Assembly (NCBI GenBank): GCA_045537695.1
Contig: JAZSQB010000069.1
Span: 1-64,000, forward strand
Origin: RGIG2041 sp045537695
Lineage (GTDB): Bacteria; Bacillota; Clostridia; UBA1381; UMGS1253
Reading direction: 5' to 3'
Length of the DNA: 64,000 nucleotides
Part shown: positions 17,143 to 25,764 of the stretch, in pieces
Numbering within the stretch: the stretch's first letter is position 1
Layout: the number at the start of each line of letters is the position of its first letter
The notes under the pieces: generated by a model
Seen by the model: only the letters and a program-made list of their open reading frames with translations
What the model was told of the DNA's origin: nothing
Database searches by the model: none
Position numbers and translations under genes: made by a program

Positions 17143-18456
17143 ATGAAAATAGTTGCATTAAACGGACTTTTAGGGTATGGGTACAGCAAAGAGGCTTTGG
17201 ATGTCGCTTTTTCAGAAAAGGTTGATTATCTTGGCGTGGATGCAGGCTCAACCGATCCCGGGCCGTATTATCTTGGAAGTGGTAAATCATTTACAGACCG
17301 CGGTGCGGTAAAAAGAGATGTATCCTTGGCTTTGCCAAAGGCATTGGAACATAAAGCGCCGTTTATCATCGGCAGTGCGGGCGGCGCAGGCAGCAGTGAA
17401 CATGTTGCATGGCTGAAAGAAATCATTTTAGAGATTGCAAAAGAAAAAAAGCTTAATTTTAAATTGGGTACAATTTTAAGTGATGTATCCACTGCGTACG
17501 TACTTGAAAAATACGATAACGGTAAGTTGATAGATATGAGTAGCGAGTTTCCTGCAGATAAAAACGCAATCCAAGACAGCGTACGTATTGTGAGTCAGAT
17601 CGGTATCGCGCCGATTATAAAGCTGCTGGAAGAAAAGTGCGATGTTATTTTATGCGGACGAGCGTGCGATACGGCAATTTATGCTGCACCGTGCATATAT
17701 GAAGGCTATAAAGAAGGTCTTGCTTTTCATATGGCAAAGATTATGGAATGCGGTGCTATGTGTTCCGAGCCGGTTGCGGCGGCTGATGTTATGCAGGCGT
17801 ATATGTATGACGATTACTTTGAGCTTCGTCCTGCAAATCCAATCAGAAAATGTACGGTTGACAGGGTAGCAGCACATACACTTTATGAACAATCGAATCC
17901 TTATTTAATATTTGAGCCTGATGGTGTTTGTAATCTTACAAACTCTGTGTTCACACAAGTTGACGAAAGAACGGTGAGAGTTTCCGGCTCGGTATTTGAA
18001 GAAGCGCCGGAAAAGACCTTAAAGTTGGAAGGTGTCAGATGTGCAGGTTTCAGAACAATATGCCCTGCCACAATTTATGATCCGAAAACCATAGAAAATT
18101 TTGATTTTATTGTTAATACAGTAACAGAATTTGTTAAAGAAAATACAAAAGAGACAATGCCTGATAACAGTTATAAGCTTTTCTTTAAAACCAGCGGCGG
18201 AAAAGAAAGTTCTATGGGTGTTGTAATAGACGTTGTAGGAAAAACACAGGAAATTGCTGATACAGTATGTGCACTGATCAGAAGCAGAATGCTTCACTGT
18301 GACTATGTAGGAAGAAAATCATCCGCAGGCAATCTTGCATTTCCATTTTCACCTTCAGATATTCACGTGGGGGCTGTTTATGAATTTTCCGTGTTCCATC
18401 TAACAAAGGTGAATTCTCTTATGGAAACGGCAAAAATTCTGATCGAGGAGGTTTAA
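17143..18456 (+). CDS. AtuA-family (DUF1446) protein
   Basis: 437 residues. Start taken at the ATG at 17143 because GAGGTG at 17131 is its ribosome site. Hallmarks: LGVDAGSTDPGPYYLGSG near the N-terminus, GSAGGAGSS, and ILCGRACDTAIYAAPCIYEG. AtuA is required for acyclic terpene use in Pseudomonas, but its reaction is not established; many homologues occur in anaerobes with no terpene pathway. It is followed one base later by its usual DUF4387 partner and then by peptidase and fumarase genes, which suggests carboxylic-acid catabolism. Confidence 0.88.
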   Translation: MKIVALNGLLGYGYSKEALDVAFSEKVDYLGVDAGSTDPGPYYLGSGKSFTDRGAVKRDVSLALPKALEHKAPFIIGSAGGAGSSEHVAWLKEIILEIAKEKKLNFKLGTILSDVSTAYVLEKYDNGKLIDMSSEFPADKNAIQDSVRIVSQIGIAPIIKLLEEKCDVILCGRACDTAIYAAPCIYEGYKEGLAFHMAKIMECGAMCSEPVAAADVMQAYMYDDYFELRPANPIRKCTVDRVAAHTLYEQSNPYLIFEPDGVCNLTNSVFTQVDERTVRVSGSVFEEAPEKTLKLEGVRCAGFRTICPATIYDPKTIENFDFIVNTVTEFVKENTKETMPDNSYKLFFKTSGGKESSMGVVIDVVGKTQEIADTVCALIRSRMLHCDYVGRKSSAGNLAFPFSPSDIHVGAVYEFSVFHLTKVNSLMETAKILIEEV

Positions 18457-18457
18457 A

Positions 18458-18757
18458 ATGAAAAAACTGATTGATTACACAAAAATTTTAAGAAGCAAAA
18501 ATGCAGGTCCTCTTTTTATTACATTTGATTTGATTTTCCATACAAAAGAAGATATGCAGTATGTAGAACAAAAGCTTACAAAAGCAGACATTGTAAAAGC
18601 TTATGATGTTGCCGAGGAGAAAATAGATATTATCGCCTACGGTGTTGTAAATTCCATTAAAATAACTTTCCCAAGAAAAAATATAAGCGGCAGTCTTGCA
18701 GATAACGATATTTACGGATGTCAGCAACATATGCCGCTGGCAAATATTGAAATATAG
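18458..18757 (+). CDS. DUF4387 protein (AtuA partner)
   Basis: 99 residues. Family features: LRSKNAGPLFITFDLIF near the N-terminus, KADIVKAYDV, and the C-terminal GSLADNDIYGCQQHMPL. In many genomes DUF4387 is encoded just after, or fused to, AtuA. GGAGG site overlapping the AtuA stop. Function unknown; probably a small subunit of an AtuA complex. Confidence 0.88.
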   Translation: MKKLIDYTKILRSKNAGPLFITFDLIFHTKEDMQYVEQKLTKADIVKAYDVAEEKIDIIAYGVVNSIKITFPRKNISGSLADNDIYGCQQHMPLANIEI

Positions 18758-18766
18758 CGGGGGATT

Positions 18767-19969
18767 ATGGCAATGTATGCAGATAAAGATTATATAATTT
18801 CGTTAAGACGTGAAATGCACGAATATCCTGAAATCGGGTTTGATTTACCTAAAACAATTGCGGTTGTAAAAAGAGAGCTTGATAAACTCGGTATTGAATA
18901 TACTACAAAATACGGAGAATCAAGTGTAGTAGGTATTATAAACCCTGATAAAAAACATTTTACAATTGGTATTCGTGCAGATATGGATGCTTTGTTGATT
19001 GAAGAAAAGACAGATTTACCTTTTAAATCAAAAATCAAAGGGCAGATGCACGCCTGTGGACACGACGCGCATACAGCAATGCTTTTAGGTACTGCCAAAG
19101 CCTTAAAAGAAATGGAAGATAAGATTTGCTGCAGAGTTATGCTTGTTTTCCAGCCTAGCGAGGAAGGTATTAGAAGCGGCGCGGAGGCACTTGTAGCAGG
19201 CGGTCTTATGGATGAAATTGACGTTATCATCGGTATGCATATTGAAAATTGGTTGGCATCCGGCTGCATCGGGGTATGCAAGGGAAGTTCGATGGCTTCC
19301 AGCCGTAGTTTCAAGCTTGATTTTTACGGAAAGACTGCGCACGCAACGTTACCGCACTCGGGCACTGATGCGTTGGCGACTGCCATCCGCACATACAATA
19401 ACATTCAGTATATGCTTGGAAGAGAAATCAATCCGTTTTCGAAATATGTGTGTTCTGTAGGTAAACTTACGGGTGGCACTTCGCAGAATATTATAGCAGA
19501 TCATGCCTATATGCTCGGCACAATCAGAACATTTGATATGGAGTTGGATGCGTTCTTAATCAGAAGGATTGAAGAAATCGCGAAGAATGCCGCTGCAGAA
19601 GTGGGCGCAAAAGCGGAACTGGATACAAGTCTGAAGGCGTTTGTTGTATATAACAATCCCTATATTTCTGATTTGGTTCTTTCTGCAGGTGAAAAAATCG
19701 TTGGCAAGGAAAGGGTAGTAAATATGCCGGAAAAGCTTAGTTCGGAAGATTTTTCGCAGTATCTTACCAAAAAGCCCGGTGTGTTTTTAAGACTCGGCAC
19801 ACGCAATGAGGAAAAGGGGTGTGTGACCCTGCCGCATAATAATGATTTTTTAATAGACGAAGATGCGTTCCCTGTCGGAACTGATGTATGTGTTCAGTTT
19901 GTACTTGATAATATGGACGGTATAGATATGGAGAGCGTTGAAAAATCGGATGAAAGGAAAAAGAGGTGA
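18767..19969 (+). CDS. M20 family metallopeptidase / N-acyl amino acid amidohydrolase
   Basis: 400 residues. Metal-binding signatures MHACGHDAHTAMLLG, VFQPSEEGIRSGA and MHIENW, and the dimerisation domain (SFKLDFYGKTAHATLPHSGTD) of the M20D/AmiA type that hydrolyses N-acyl or indole-type amide conjugates. An alternative ATG lies two codons in. Between DUF4387 (9 bp) and the fumarase-like genes (6 bp), so co-transcribed. No signal peptide, hence cytoplasmic; its amide substrate would feed the hydratase/AtuA steps. Confidence 0.9.
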   Translation: MAMYADKDYIISLRREMHEYPEIGFDLPKTIAVVKRELDKLGIEYTTKYGESSVVGIINPDKKHFTIGIRADMDALLIEEKTDLPFKSKIKGQMHACGHDAHTAMLLGTAKALKEMEDKICCRVMLVFQPSEEGIRSGAEALVAGGLMDEIDVIIGMHIENWLASGCIGVCKGSSMASSRSFKLDFYGKTAHATLPHSGTDALATAIRTYNNIQYMLGREINPFSKYVCSVGKLTGGTSQNIIADHAYMLGTIRTFDMELDAFLIRRIEEIAKNAAAEVGAKAELDTSLKAFVVYNNPYISDLVLSAGEKIVGKERVVNMPEKLSSEDFSQYLTKKPGVFLRLGTRNEEKGCVTLPHNNDFLIDEDAFPVGTDVCVQFVLDNMDGIDMESVEKSDERKKR

Positions 19970-19975
19970 AACTTT

Positions 19976-20893
19976 GTGATTAAAACAGAAGTTTATGAAC
20001 AGGCGCTTTTTGAAACAATTAAACGCGGCGCGACGGAAATTTCTCCGGATGTAAAAGAAGCGTTTATGAAGGCAATAGCGAGAGAAGAAAATGTTGATGC
20101 ACAAAAAGGATTGAAAGCCACGCTGGAAAGCATGGAAATGTCGAAGGTGCGGGAAAATCCGCTTTGTGTGGATACGGGCTGGCCTATTTTCTATTTTAAG
20201 GTTGGTAATCAGTGTGAGATAGAAGGCGGATTTGTAGAGCTCGAGAATGCTGCTCGCCGTGCGGTTGCAAAGGCTACAGAACTCGGTTATTTAAGAGCTA
20301 CAATGAAACATCCTTTAACAGGATATGACCCGGGAAACAACATAGGTATGAATATTCCTGATTTTACATATCAGTTTGTTGACGGTGATGCAATCGAGAT
20401 GTCCTATGCAGCAAAAGGTGGCGGTAGTGAATGCTTCGGCGGCACAAGACACAGAATCGTCGCTTTTGCGGATGGAATAAAAGGTATTGAGAAATTTGTA
20501 ATTGACAGCTTTGTGGCATCGGCAAGAGCGGGTGCGGTATGTCCTCCGTCAGTGCTTGGTATCGGTATCGGCGGAACAGCAAATGTTGCTGCAAATCTTG
20601 CTAAAGAGGCAGCGTGCTTACGAACTGTCGGCTCAAAGCACCCTGACCCGATGTTTGCAAAAATAGAAGAAGATTTATATGAAGCTATTAACAGTCTTGG
20701 AATAGGTATTTTAGGCGCAGGAGGAAGCACCTCTGTACTTGCTGTAAATGTTGAATATGCATATACTCATATTGCGGGAATTGCCTGTGCAACGAGTACT
20801 AACTGTATGGTTGCGCGCCGTGCATCTACAAGAATTGATGCAGACGGTAAAGTAACAAAAATGATAAGTCCCAACTGGTTTGGCGACAGATAG
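19976..20893 (+). CDS. Class I fumarase / tartrate dehydratase-type hydratase, alpha subunit
   Basis: 305 residues, GTG start after AGAGGTGAA. Iron-sulfur hydratase large domain: CVDTGWPIFYF (cluster cysteine), MKHPLTGYDPGNN, AAKGGGSECFGG, AGAVCPPSVLGIGIGGTAN (second cysteine) and STNCMVARRAS (third cysteine). All three 4Fe-4S ligands are present. Reversible hydration of fumarate or a related unsaturated dicarboxylate such as mesaconate or tartrate; sequence alone does not fix which. Paired with the beta subunit 10 bp downstream. Confidence 0.88.
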   Translation: MIKTEVYEQALFETIKRGATEISPDVKEAFMKAIAREENVDAQKGLKATLESMEMSKVRENPLCVDTGWPIFYFKVGNQCEIEGGFVELENAARRAVAKATELGYLRATMKHPLTGYDPGNNIGMNIPDFTYQFVDGDAIEMSYAAKGGGSECFGGTRHRIVAFADGIKGIEKFVIDSFVASARAGAVCPPSVLGIGIGGTANVAANLAKEAACLRTVGSKHPDPMFAKIEEDLYEAINSLGIGILGAGGSTSVLAVNVEYAYTHIAGIACATSTNCMVARRASTRIDADGKVTKMISPNWFGDR

Positions 20894-20903
20894 GAGGATA
20901 CAT

Positions 20904-21527
20904 ATGGCAGAATACCATTTAACAGCGCCTTTAAAGGATGAAGATGTTAAAAAGTTAAAACTTGGCGATACCGTATACATTAGCGGTGAGTGTTTTACTT
21001 GCCGTTCAAGACTTCAAAAGTATATTTTCGATGAAGGAAATGTGTTGCCTTTTGATACAAAGGACAGAAACATTTTAATCCATAACGGACCTATTGTTGT
21101 CAAAGAGGACGGAAAGTGGCGTTTAGTTTCCTTTATGCCCACATCGAGCATCCGTTTTGAAAAATGGGGTGCAAAAAGTGTTTCTGAATGGGGGCTTAAA
21201 ATGATTGTAGGTAAAACTACAATGGGTGAAAAAACGGCACATATGATGAAAGAAAAGAAGTGCGTTCACGTATCTCCGCGTTCTGTAAGCCCTAACCTCT
21301 GGATAGATTCAATAGAAGTGCAGGATGTTTATCTTTATGATGAACTTGGAAGAATTGAAGCTGCGTGGTTCTTTAAAATGAATGAATTAGGACCCTTTAT
21401 CGTTGATATCGATGCAGAGGGTAATAATTATTTTGACCATCTTGATAAAGATATAGCCGACAGAAAAGAGAAAGCTTTAAAAAAACTGGGTATTGATAAT
21501 ACTTTTGAATTTACAAAATTATATTAA
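20904..21527 (+). CDS. Class I fumarase / tartrate dehydratase-type hydratase, beta subunit
   Basis: 207 residues from the ATG at 20904, which follows AGGAGG. Contains LGDTVYISGECFTCR (usually GxxxxTxRDxAH), ILIHNGPIVV, MPTSSIRFEKWG and VGKTTMGEKT. It completes the two-subunit hydratase. The canonical RDxAHK stretch is altered to CRSRLQK, which suggests a substrate other than fumarate. It ends the operon just before a strong terminator. Confidence 0.85.
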   Translation: MAEYHLTAPLKDEDVKKLKLGDTVYISGECFTCRSRLQKYIFDEGNVLPFDTKDRNILIHNGPIVVKEDGKWRLVSFMPTSSIRFEKWGAKSVSEWGLKMIVGKTTMGEKTAHMMKEKKCVHVSPRSVSPNLWIDSIEVQDVYLYDELGRIEAAWFFKMNELGPFIVDIDAEGNNYFDHLDKDIADRKEKALKKLGIDNTFEFTKLY

Positions 21528-21531
21528 CGAG

Positions 21532-21565
21532 AAAAGGACAATGGAAATCAATCCATTGTCCTTTT
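21532..21565 (+). terminator. Terminator of the AtuA-fumarase operon
   Basis: Perfect 13-bp stem AAAAGGACAATGG/CCATTGTCCTTTT with an 8-nt loop, 5 bp after the stop. Confidence 0.9.
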
Positions 21566-21591
21566 AATAATTTCAGGTGTTTTTTAGTTGT

Positions 21592-21736
21592 GTGTCAAAC
21601 TCTTTTAAATGGTCTTATATACGCCCTGACACCAATTTGACACCATTTGATTTTGAATTTCTCATCACAAATTTATACGCCAAAATATTATATCACACTG
21701 TTAAATAACAGTCAATTATTCCTCCTCTTTTTGTTC
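21592..21736 (-). repeat. Repeat copy D: hybrid of the C-type left half and A/B-type right half
   Basis: Left half GTGTCAAACTCTTTTAAATG... as in copy C, core at 21626-21647, and right half with the A/B promoter and AGTCAATTATT. It marks the right edge of the AT-rich segment. The switch of partner at the core is what recombination at a shared core would leave. Confidence 0.8.
21687..21715 (-). promoter_or_regulatory. Promoter within repeat D
   Basis: Minus strand TTGACT-N17-TATAAT, pointing left toward the 3' end of the fumarase operon, where no minus-strand gene exists. Confidence 0.6.
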
Positions 21737-21869
21737 CAAACCTACAATCACCTTTTGCCAATAATTACATATTAGCTCAAAAAACCATTTGAGATTTCAA
21801 AAAAATCCGTTTCACAGAAAATCGAATTATAGGTACAATTAAAAACAAATGAAAATTTGAATCTTTTCC

Positions 21870-21898
21870 TTTACATTTCACTTTGGCTAATGTATAAT
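21870..21898 (+). promoter_or_regulatory. Promoter of the GH88 gene
   Basis: TTTACA-N17-TATAAT, 32 bp before the GH88 start. Confidence 0.75.
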
Positions 21899-21930
21899 AT
21901 TAACATCAAATGAAGAATGGAGGGTATACT

Positions 21931-23064
21931 ATGTATATCAATGACCAAGACAAGAAATTCGCAGCCGAGCTTTTAGATAAAATGGTAACAAAGTTTTCCA
22001 AAACAGCAGACATCGTCGGCGACCGTATTCCGCGCATCACCGATTATGAGGGCGCATATATTTACGCAGAAGAACCGTACTCCGCATGGGAAGCCGGCTT
22101 CTGGCCGGGCATCATGTGGATGATGTATTTAAAAACAAAGGAAAACAAGTACAAAGAAAAGGCAGAGCACTGCGAAGAACTGTTAGACCAGGCAATTGAA
22201 GCCTTCACCTGCCTGCACCACGACGTTGGCTTTATGTGGTTGCCGAGCGCCGTTGCAAACTACCGCATCACCGGCAATGAAAAGTCCAGAGTGCGCGGTC
22301 TGCACGTTGCCTCTACCCTGGCGGGACGCTTCAACCCGATCGGTTGCTTCATCCGCGCATGGAACGGCAGAAACCCGGAACACATCACAAAAGCAATCAT
22401 CGACTGCATGATGAACACACCGCTTCTGTACTGGGCAAGCGAAGAAATTGGCGATAAACGCTTTGCAACCATCGCAAATCTGCACGCAGACACCGTTATC
22501 GATAACTTTATCCGTCCGGACGGTTCTGTCAACCATATGGTTGTATTCGACCCGGATACCGGCGAAGCAATCATGCGTCCACGCGGTCAGGGCTATGCAG
22601 AGGGCTCTTCCTGGACACGCGGTCAGTCCTGGGCAGTGTATGGCTTTACAATTGCCTATTTACATACGCAAAACCCGGAATATTTGGCCGCCGCAAAGCG
22701 CGTAGCCGATTACTTTATTTCCTCGCTGGATGAAACCTGCGTACCGCCGGTAGACTTCCGCCAGCCGCTTGAGCCGCATAAGCTCGACACCTCGGCAGGC
22801 GCAATCACCGCTTGCGGCTTGATTGAAATTTCCAAGCTGATGGAAAGCGAAGCCGAAGCAAAGAAGTACATGGATTGGGCAATGAAGATTATTCGCGGCA
22901 TCTCTGTACACTGCGACTTCACGGACAAGACACCGTCCATCCTGCAAATGAGCAGCGGACAATACCATACCGAAAAGACTATACACGTCAACCTCGTTTA
23001 CGGCGACTACTACCTGTTCGAGGCGCTGATGAAGCTCGACGGTAACGAAATCTTCTTCTGGTAA
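21931..23064 (+). CDS. Glycoside hydrolase family 88 unsaturated glucuronyl hydrolase
   Basis: 377 residues from the ATG at 21931 (GGAGGG site; an upstream ATG lies before that site). An alpha6/alpha6 barrel enzyme that removes 4,5-unsaturated uronic acids left by polysaccharide lyases. Visible: AGFWPGIMWMMY, the first catalytic-type Asp in HHDVGFMWLPS, the second in IIDCMMNTPLLYW, GQGYAEGSSWTRGQSWAVYG and DTSAGAITACGL. No signal peptide, so it acts on imported oligosaccharides. It may work downstream of the secreted lyase-like protein at 58823-63334. Confidence 0.93.
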   Translation: MYINDQDKKFAAELLDKMVTKFSKTADIVGDRIPRITDYEGAYIYAEEPYSAWEAGFWPGIMWMMYLKTKENKYKEKAEHCEELLDQAIEAFTCLHHDVGFMWLPSAVANYRITGNEKSRVRGLHVASTLAGRFNPIGCFIRAWNGRNPEHITKAIIDCMMNTPLLYWASEEIGDKRFATIANLHADTVIDNFIRPDGSVNHMVVFDPDTGEAIMRPRGQGYAEGSSWTRGQSWAVYGFTIAYLHTQNPEYLAAAKRVADYFISSLDETCVPPVDFRQPLEPHKLDTSAGAITACGLIEISKLMESEAEAKKYMDWAMKIIRGISVHCDFTDKTPSILQMSSGQYHTEKTIHVNLVYGDYYLFEALMKLDGNEIFFW

Positions 23065-23065
23065 A

Positions 23066-23332
23066 ATGAAAAACAGAATTTATAAAATTCGCACACAAAA
23101 AGGGCTTTCTCTGACCGATGTGTGCAGCCTCTACAAGTTGTATTTCGGCGAAAAGCTTTCCGTAAAGAAGCTACGCGATATTGAAGAAGGCAAGCTAATG
23201 CCGCCGCTCGGCACGTTTCTCTGTTTTGCAGAGCTGTTCGATGTAACGCTCGACTATCTGCTCTGTCGCACAGACGAAGCAAGCGAAGAATTGCGTATGC
23301 ACCAAAAAGGACTCGTAGAGACAGACAAATAA
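23066..23332 (+). CDS. Small XRE-type helix-turn-helix protein
   Basis: 88 residues, one base after the GH88 stop. The HTH core is KIRTQKGLSLTDVCSLY to IEEGKLMPPLGTFLCFAELF with the usual XRE ending VTLDYLL. An insertion (YFGEKLSVKKLRD) sits between the two DNA-contacting helices. Probably a regulator co-expressed with GH88; target not known. Confidence 0.75.
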   Translation: MKNRIYKIRTQKGLSLTDVCSLYKLYFGEKLSVKKLRDIEEGKLMPPLGTFLCFAELFDVTLDYLLCRTDEASEELRMHQKGLVETDK

Positions 23333-23333
23333 A

Positions 23334-23383
23334 ATTAAAAGCACTTTTCTTTGGGCGAGTAGCCTTAGAAAGGTGCTTTTAAT
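23334..23383. terminator. Bidirectional terminator between the XRE gene and malQ
   Basis: ATTAAAAGCACTTTTCT pairs with AGAAAGGTGCTTTTAAT (one mismatch). A/T runs on both sides serve both converging genes. Confidence 0.85.
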
Positions 23384-23442
23384 TTTTAAATATGTTACAA
23401 TAGTTTGAATATTTTAGAAAGAAGATATAAAAGAGTTTTAAA

Positions 23443-24870
23443 TTATCGTGCATACATTTGATTGAGTTTCTTAAACTTTTCTTTATCAATACCATTAAGT
23501 TGGTCTCTTGTCACGCGGTATGCCCAGTTGCCGTCCGCTTTGCCCGGAATATTCAGTCTCGTATCCGAACCGTAGCCGAGCAAATCCTGCATCGGCAACA
23601 CCACTAAACGGGCGTGACTTGCAAACAGGGTGCGCAGTATGCTGTAGCAACCGCTCTCCCAATGCTCCGTGTGTCCGCAATACTCGAGCATTCTTGCGCG
23701 CGAAGCATCGTCGAGTTCCCAAAGGTACCCCAAAAGTGTATTGTTGTCGTGCGTACCCGTATAGGCTACGCAATTTTCAGGATAGTGATGCGGTTGGTGC
23801 AAGCTGTCCCCTTCGCCCAAAAAACCAAACTGGAACACGCGCATCCCCGGAAAACCGCTTTCCTGCACAAGTGCGTGCACTTCCGGTGTAATATCGCCCA
23901 AGTCCTCGGCGATGATTTCCGTATCCCCTGCCGCCGCTTTGATTACATCTATAAACGCCATACCGGGACCCTTTTCCCAATGACCTTCCCTTGCCGTCTC
24001 CGCATCGCCTGGCACTGCCCAGTAGGATTCAATACCACGAAAGTGGTCAATGCGCACGGCATCGAAAAGCTTTGCCATATGGCGGATACGGTCGCACCAC
24101 CACTGATAGCCGTCCTTTTTCATTTCTGCCCAGTTGTATATCGGATTACCCCAAAGCTGACCGTCTTCGCAGAAATAATCCGGCGGCACACCGGCAACCC
24201 ACGCCGGCTGATTGTCCTCTTTTAAGCAATACTGTGCTTTATTACTCCACACATCACAACTGTCGTGCGACACATAAATCGGAATGTCACCAATGATGCG
24301 AATGCCGCGCTCGTTTGCGTACTTCTTAATTTCCGCCCACTGCGTGAAAAATGCATACTGAATAAATTTCCACATAAAGAGCACATCTTCGTCTATGCTG
24401 TCATTCGTCCACGCAAACCACGGCGCTTCATCGTTCGCTGCCTTGCGCGCCATAAATTCACAGAATTTGGACAAATATGCATCCTCTGCAATAAACGCTT
24501 CTATCGCATCTCTGTTCTGCACACGCTTGGACGCCTTCATCAAAAGTTCCAGTCTTGTGTGGTACAGGCGCACAAACTCGCAAACATACGGATTCTGCTG
24601 TCGGTAGGCATCCAGTTCTTCCACCGTCACCAATCCCTGTCTGTGCAAGGTATTTAAATCCACAAAATACGGATTGCCGCCGAAGGTCGAATACGATTTG
24701 TACGGCGAATTACACGCATCCACCATACAAAACGGCAACACCTGCCAGTAGCTAAAGCCACATGCCTTTAAAAAATCTACAAATTGCTTTGCTTCGTCAC
24801 CGAAGCTGCCGATGGAATACTCCCCGTAAAGAGAGGAAATATGCATCAGCACACCGCTTTTTCTTTCCAT
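23443..24870 (-). CDS. malQ: 4-alpha-glucanotransferase
   Basis: 475 residues, a GH77 amylomaltase of the shorter bacterial type. Signatures: SSLYGEYSIGSFG at the N-terminus, YSTFGGNPYFVDL, DIPIYVSHDSCDVW, the nucleophile region DAVRIDHFRGIESYW, IAEDLGDITPEV and YTGTHDNNTLLGYLW. Rearranges maltodextrins and glycogen. 15 bp downstream of the alpha/beta hydrolase gene and probably co-transcribed with it. Confidence 0.96.
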   Translation of the reverse strand: MERKSGVLMHISSLYGEYSIGSFGDEAKQFVDFLKACGFSYWQVLPFCMVDACNSPYKSYSTFGGNPYFVDLNTLHRQGLVTVEELDAYRQQNPYVCEFVRLYHTRLELLMKASKRVQNRDAIEAFIAEDAYLSKFCEFMARKAANDEAPWFAWTNDSIDEDVLFMWKFIQYAFFTQWAEIKKYANERGIRIIGDIPIYVSHDSCDVWSNKAQYCLKEDNQPAWVAGVPPDYFCEDGQLWGNPIYNWAEMKKDGYQWWCDRIRHMAKLFDAVRIDHFRGIESYWAVPGDAETAREGHWEKGPGMAFIDVIKAAAGDTEIIAEDLGDITPEVHALVQESGFPGMRVFQFGFLGEGDSLHQPHHYPENCVAYTGTHDNNTLLGYLWELDDASRARMLEYCGHTEHWESGCYSILRTLFASHARLVVLPMQDLLGYGSDTRLNIPGKADGNWAYRVTRDQLNGIDKEKFKKLNQMYAR

Positions 24871-24885
24871 ATACCAAAATATCCT

Positions 24886-25602
24886 TTATGCGTATTTTTC
24901 AACGAAATTGATAATCGGTGTCGGATCCTCCAAGCCGTGCGGATGGTGTTTACAGCCTTCTTTGCCGTATACCTCAATGATACCGCCCTTTGCTTTGTAC
25001 ATTTCTTCAAAAACTGCGCCATTTTCTTTGTACGGTACAACATCGTCCGCATCACCGTAAACCATGATGACCGGCTTTTTATCGGCAAGGAGCTTGCCGA
25101 CCTTATCAATCGGATGCTCCCTATAGTTAATCAAGTCGAGTAATTTTAGACCTGTTGCCTTGTAAAATTCAGTATAAATTGCACCAAACGTCTCACGCGT
25201 GCCAAGACCGCACGGGCAGGACAGATAGTTCATTACCGGCGCGTCAATGTAGAGACAGGAAACAAGCTCCGGATACTTTGCAGTAAACTTTACCGCGATC
25301 TGACCGCCGCAGCTCATACCAACTGGCACGCAGGTCATATCCAGATCATATGTCTTACTAATATATGCGCAAAAACGCGCCTTTGTGTCCAGAACCTCTT
25401 CGGTACACCAGCGCGTCACATTCTTATTGAACGCCACACACCAACCGCGCTTTAACATCTCGATTTCAAAGCCCGGAAAAGCATTTCTATACTCTGTTTT
25501 TAAGAGCCATTTGCCGCACTTCTCGCCCTTCGGAAATACGATAGATGCCATTTTCCCTTCAAATTCAAATTCCTCAATTTCAAAGCCAAACCAATCTGCC
25601 AT
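24886..25602 (-). CDS. Alpha/beta hydrolase, substrate unknown
   Basis: 238 residues. Nucleophile elbow VGMSCGGQ (Ser in GxSxG), acid in VYGDADDVVPY and histidine in KHHPHGLEDP give a complete triad. No signal peptide. Related by pattern to BAAT/prolyl-oligopeptidase-like esterases of carbohydrate loci; an acetyl-ester or deacylase role is possible but not shown. Upstream of malQ in the same transcript. Confidence 0.75.
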   Translation of the reverse strand: MADWFGFEIEEFEFEGKMASIVFPKGEKCGKWLLKTEYRNAFPGFEIEMLKRGWCVAFNKNVTRWCTEEVLDTKARFCAYISKTYDLDMTCVPVGMSCGGQIAVKFTAKYPELVSCLYIDAPVMNYLSCPCGLGTRETFGAIYTEFYKATGLKLLDLINYREHPIDKVGKLLADKKPVIMVYGDADDVVPYKENGAVFEEMYKAKGGIIEVYGKEGCKHHPHGLEDPTPIINFVEKYA

Positions 25603-25637
25603 TTTTCTTCCGTCCTTTCTGCCTAAAACTTAAAACT

Positions 25638-25666
25638 AGTATAACAGCTTTTGCGCATAATTGCAA
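25638..25666 (-). promoter_or_regulatory. Promoter of the hydrolase-malQ operon
   Basis: Minus strand TTGCAA-N17-TATACT, 36 bp before the hydrolase start. Confidence 0.7.
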
Positions 25667-25715
25667 CATTCGAATCCTCTTTTTTCAAAAAATTTGAAAC
25701 TTTTTTAAAAAAAGC

Positions 25716-25744
25716 TTTACAAATTCAAAATCCCGTGTTATAAT
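25716..25744 (+). promoter_or_regulatory. tRNA-Gly promoter
   Basis: TTTACA-N17-TATAAT, 20 bp before the tRNA. Confidence 0.75.
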
Positions 25745-25764
25745 ATTAAACGTTCCAAAGAAAT

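Noticed and set aside
23614..24225. 203-codon plus-strand frame inside malQ
   Set aside because: Antisense to a complete amylomaltase with intact catalytic motifs; no family resemblance of its own.
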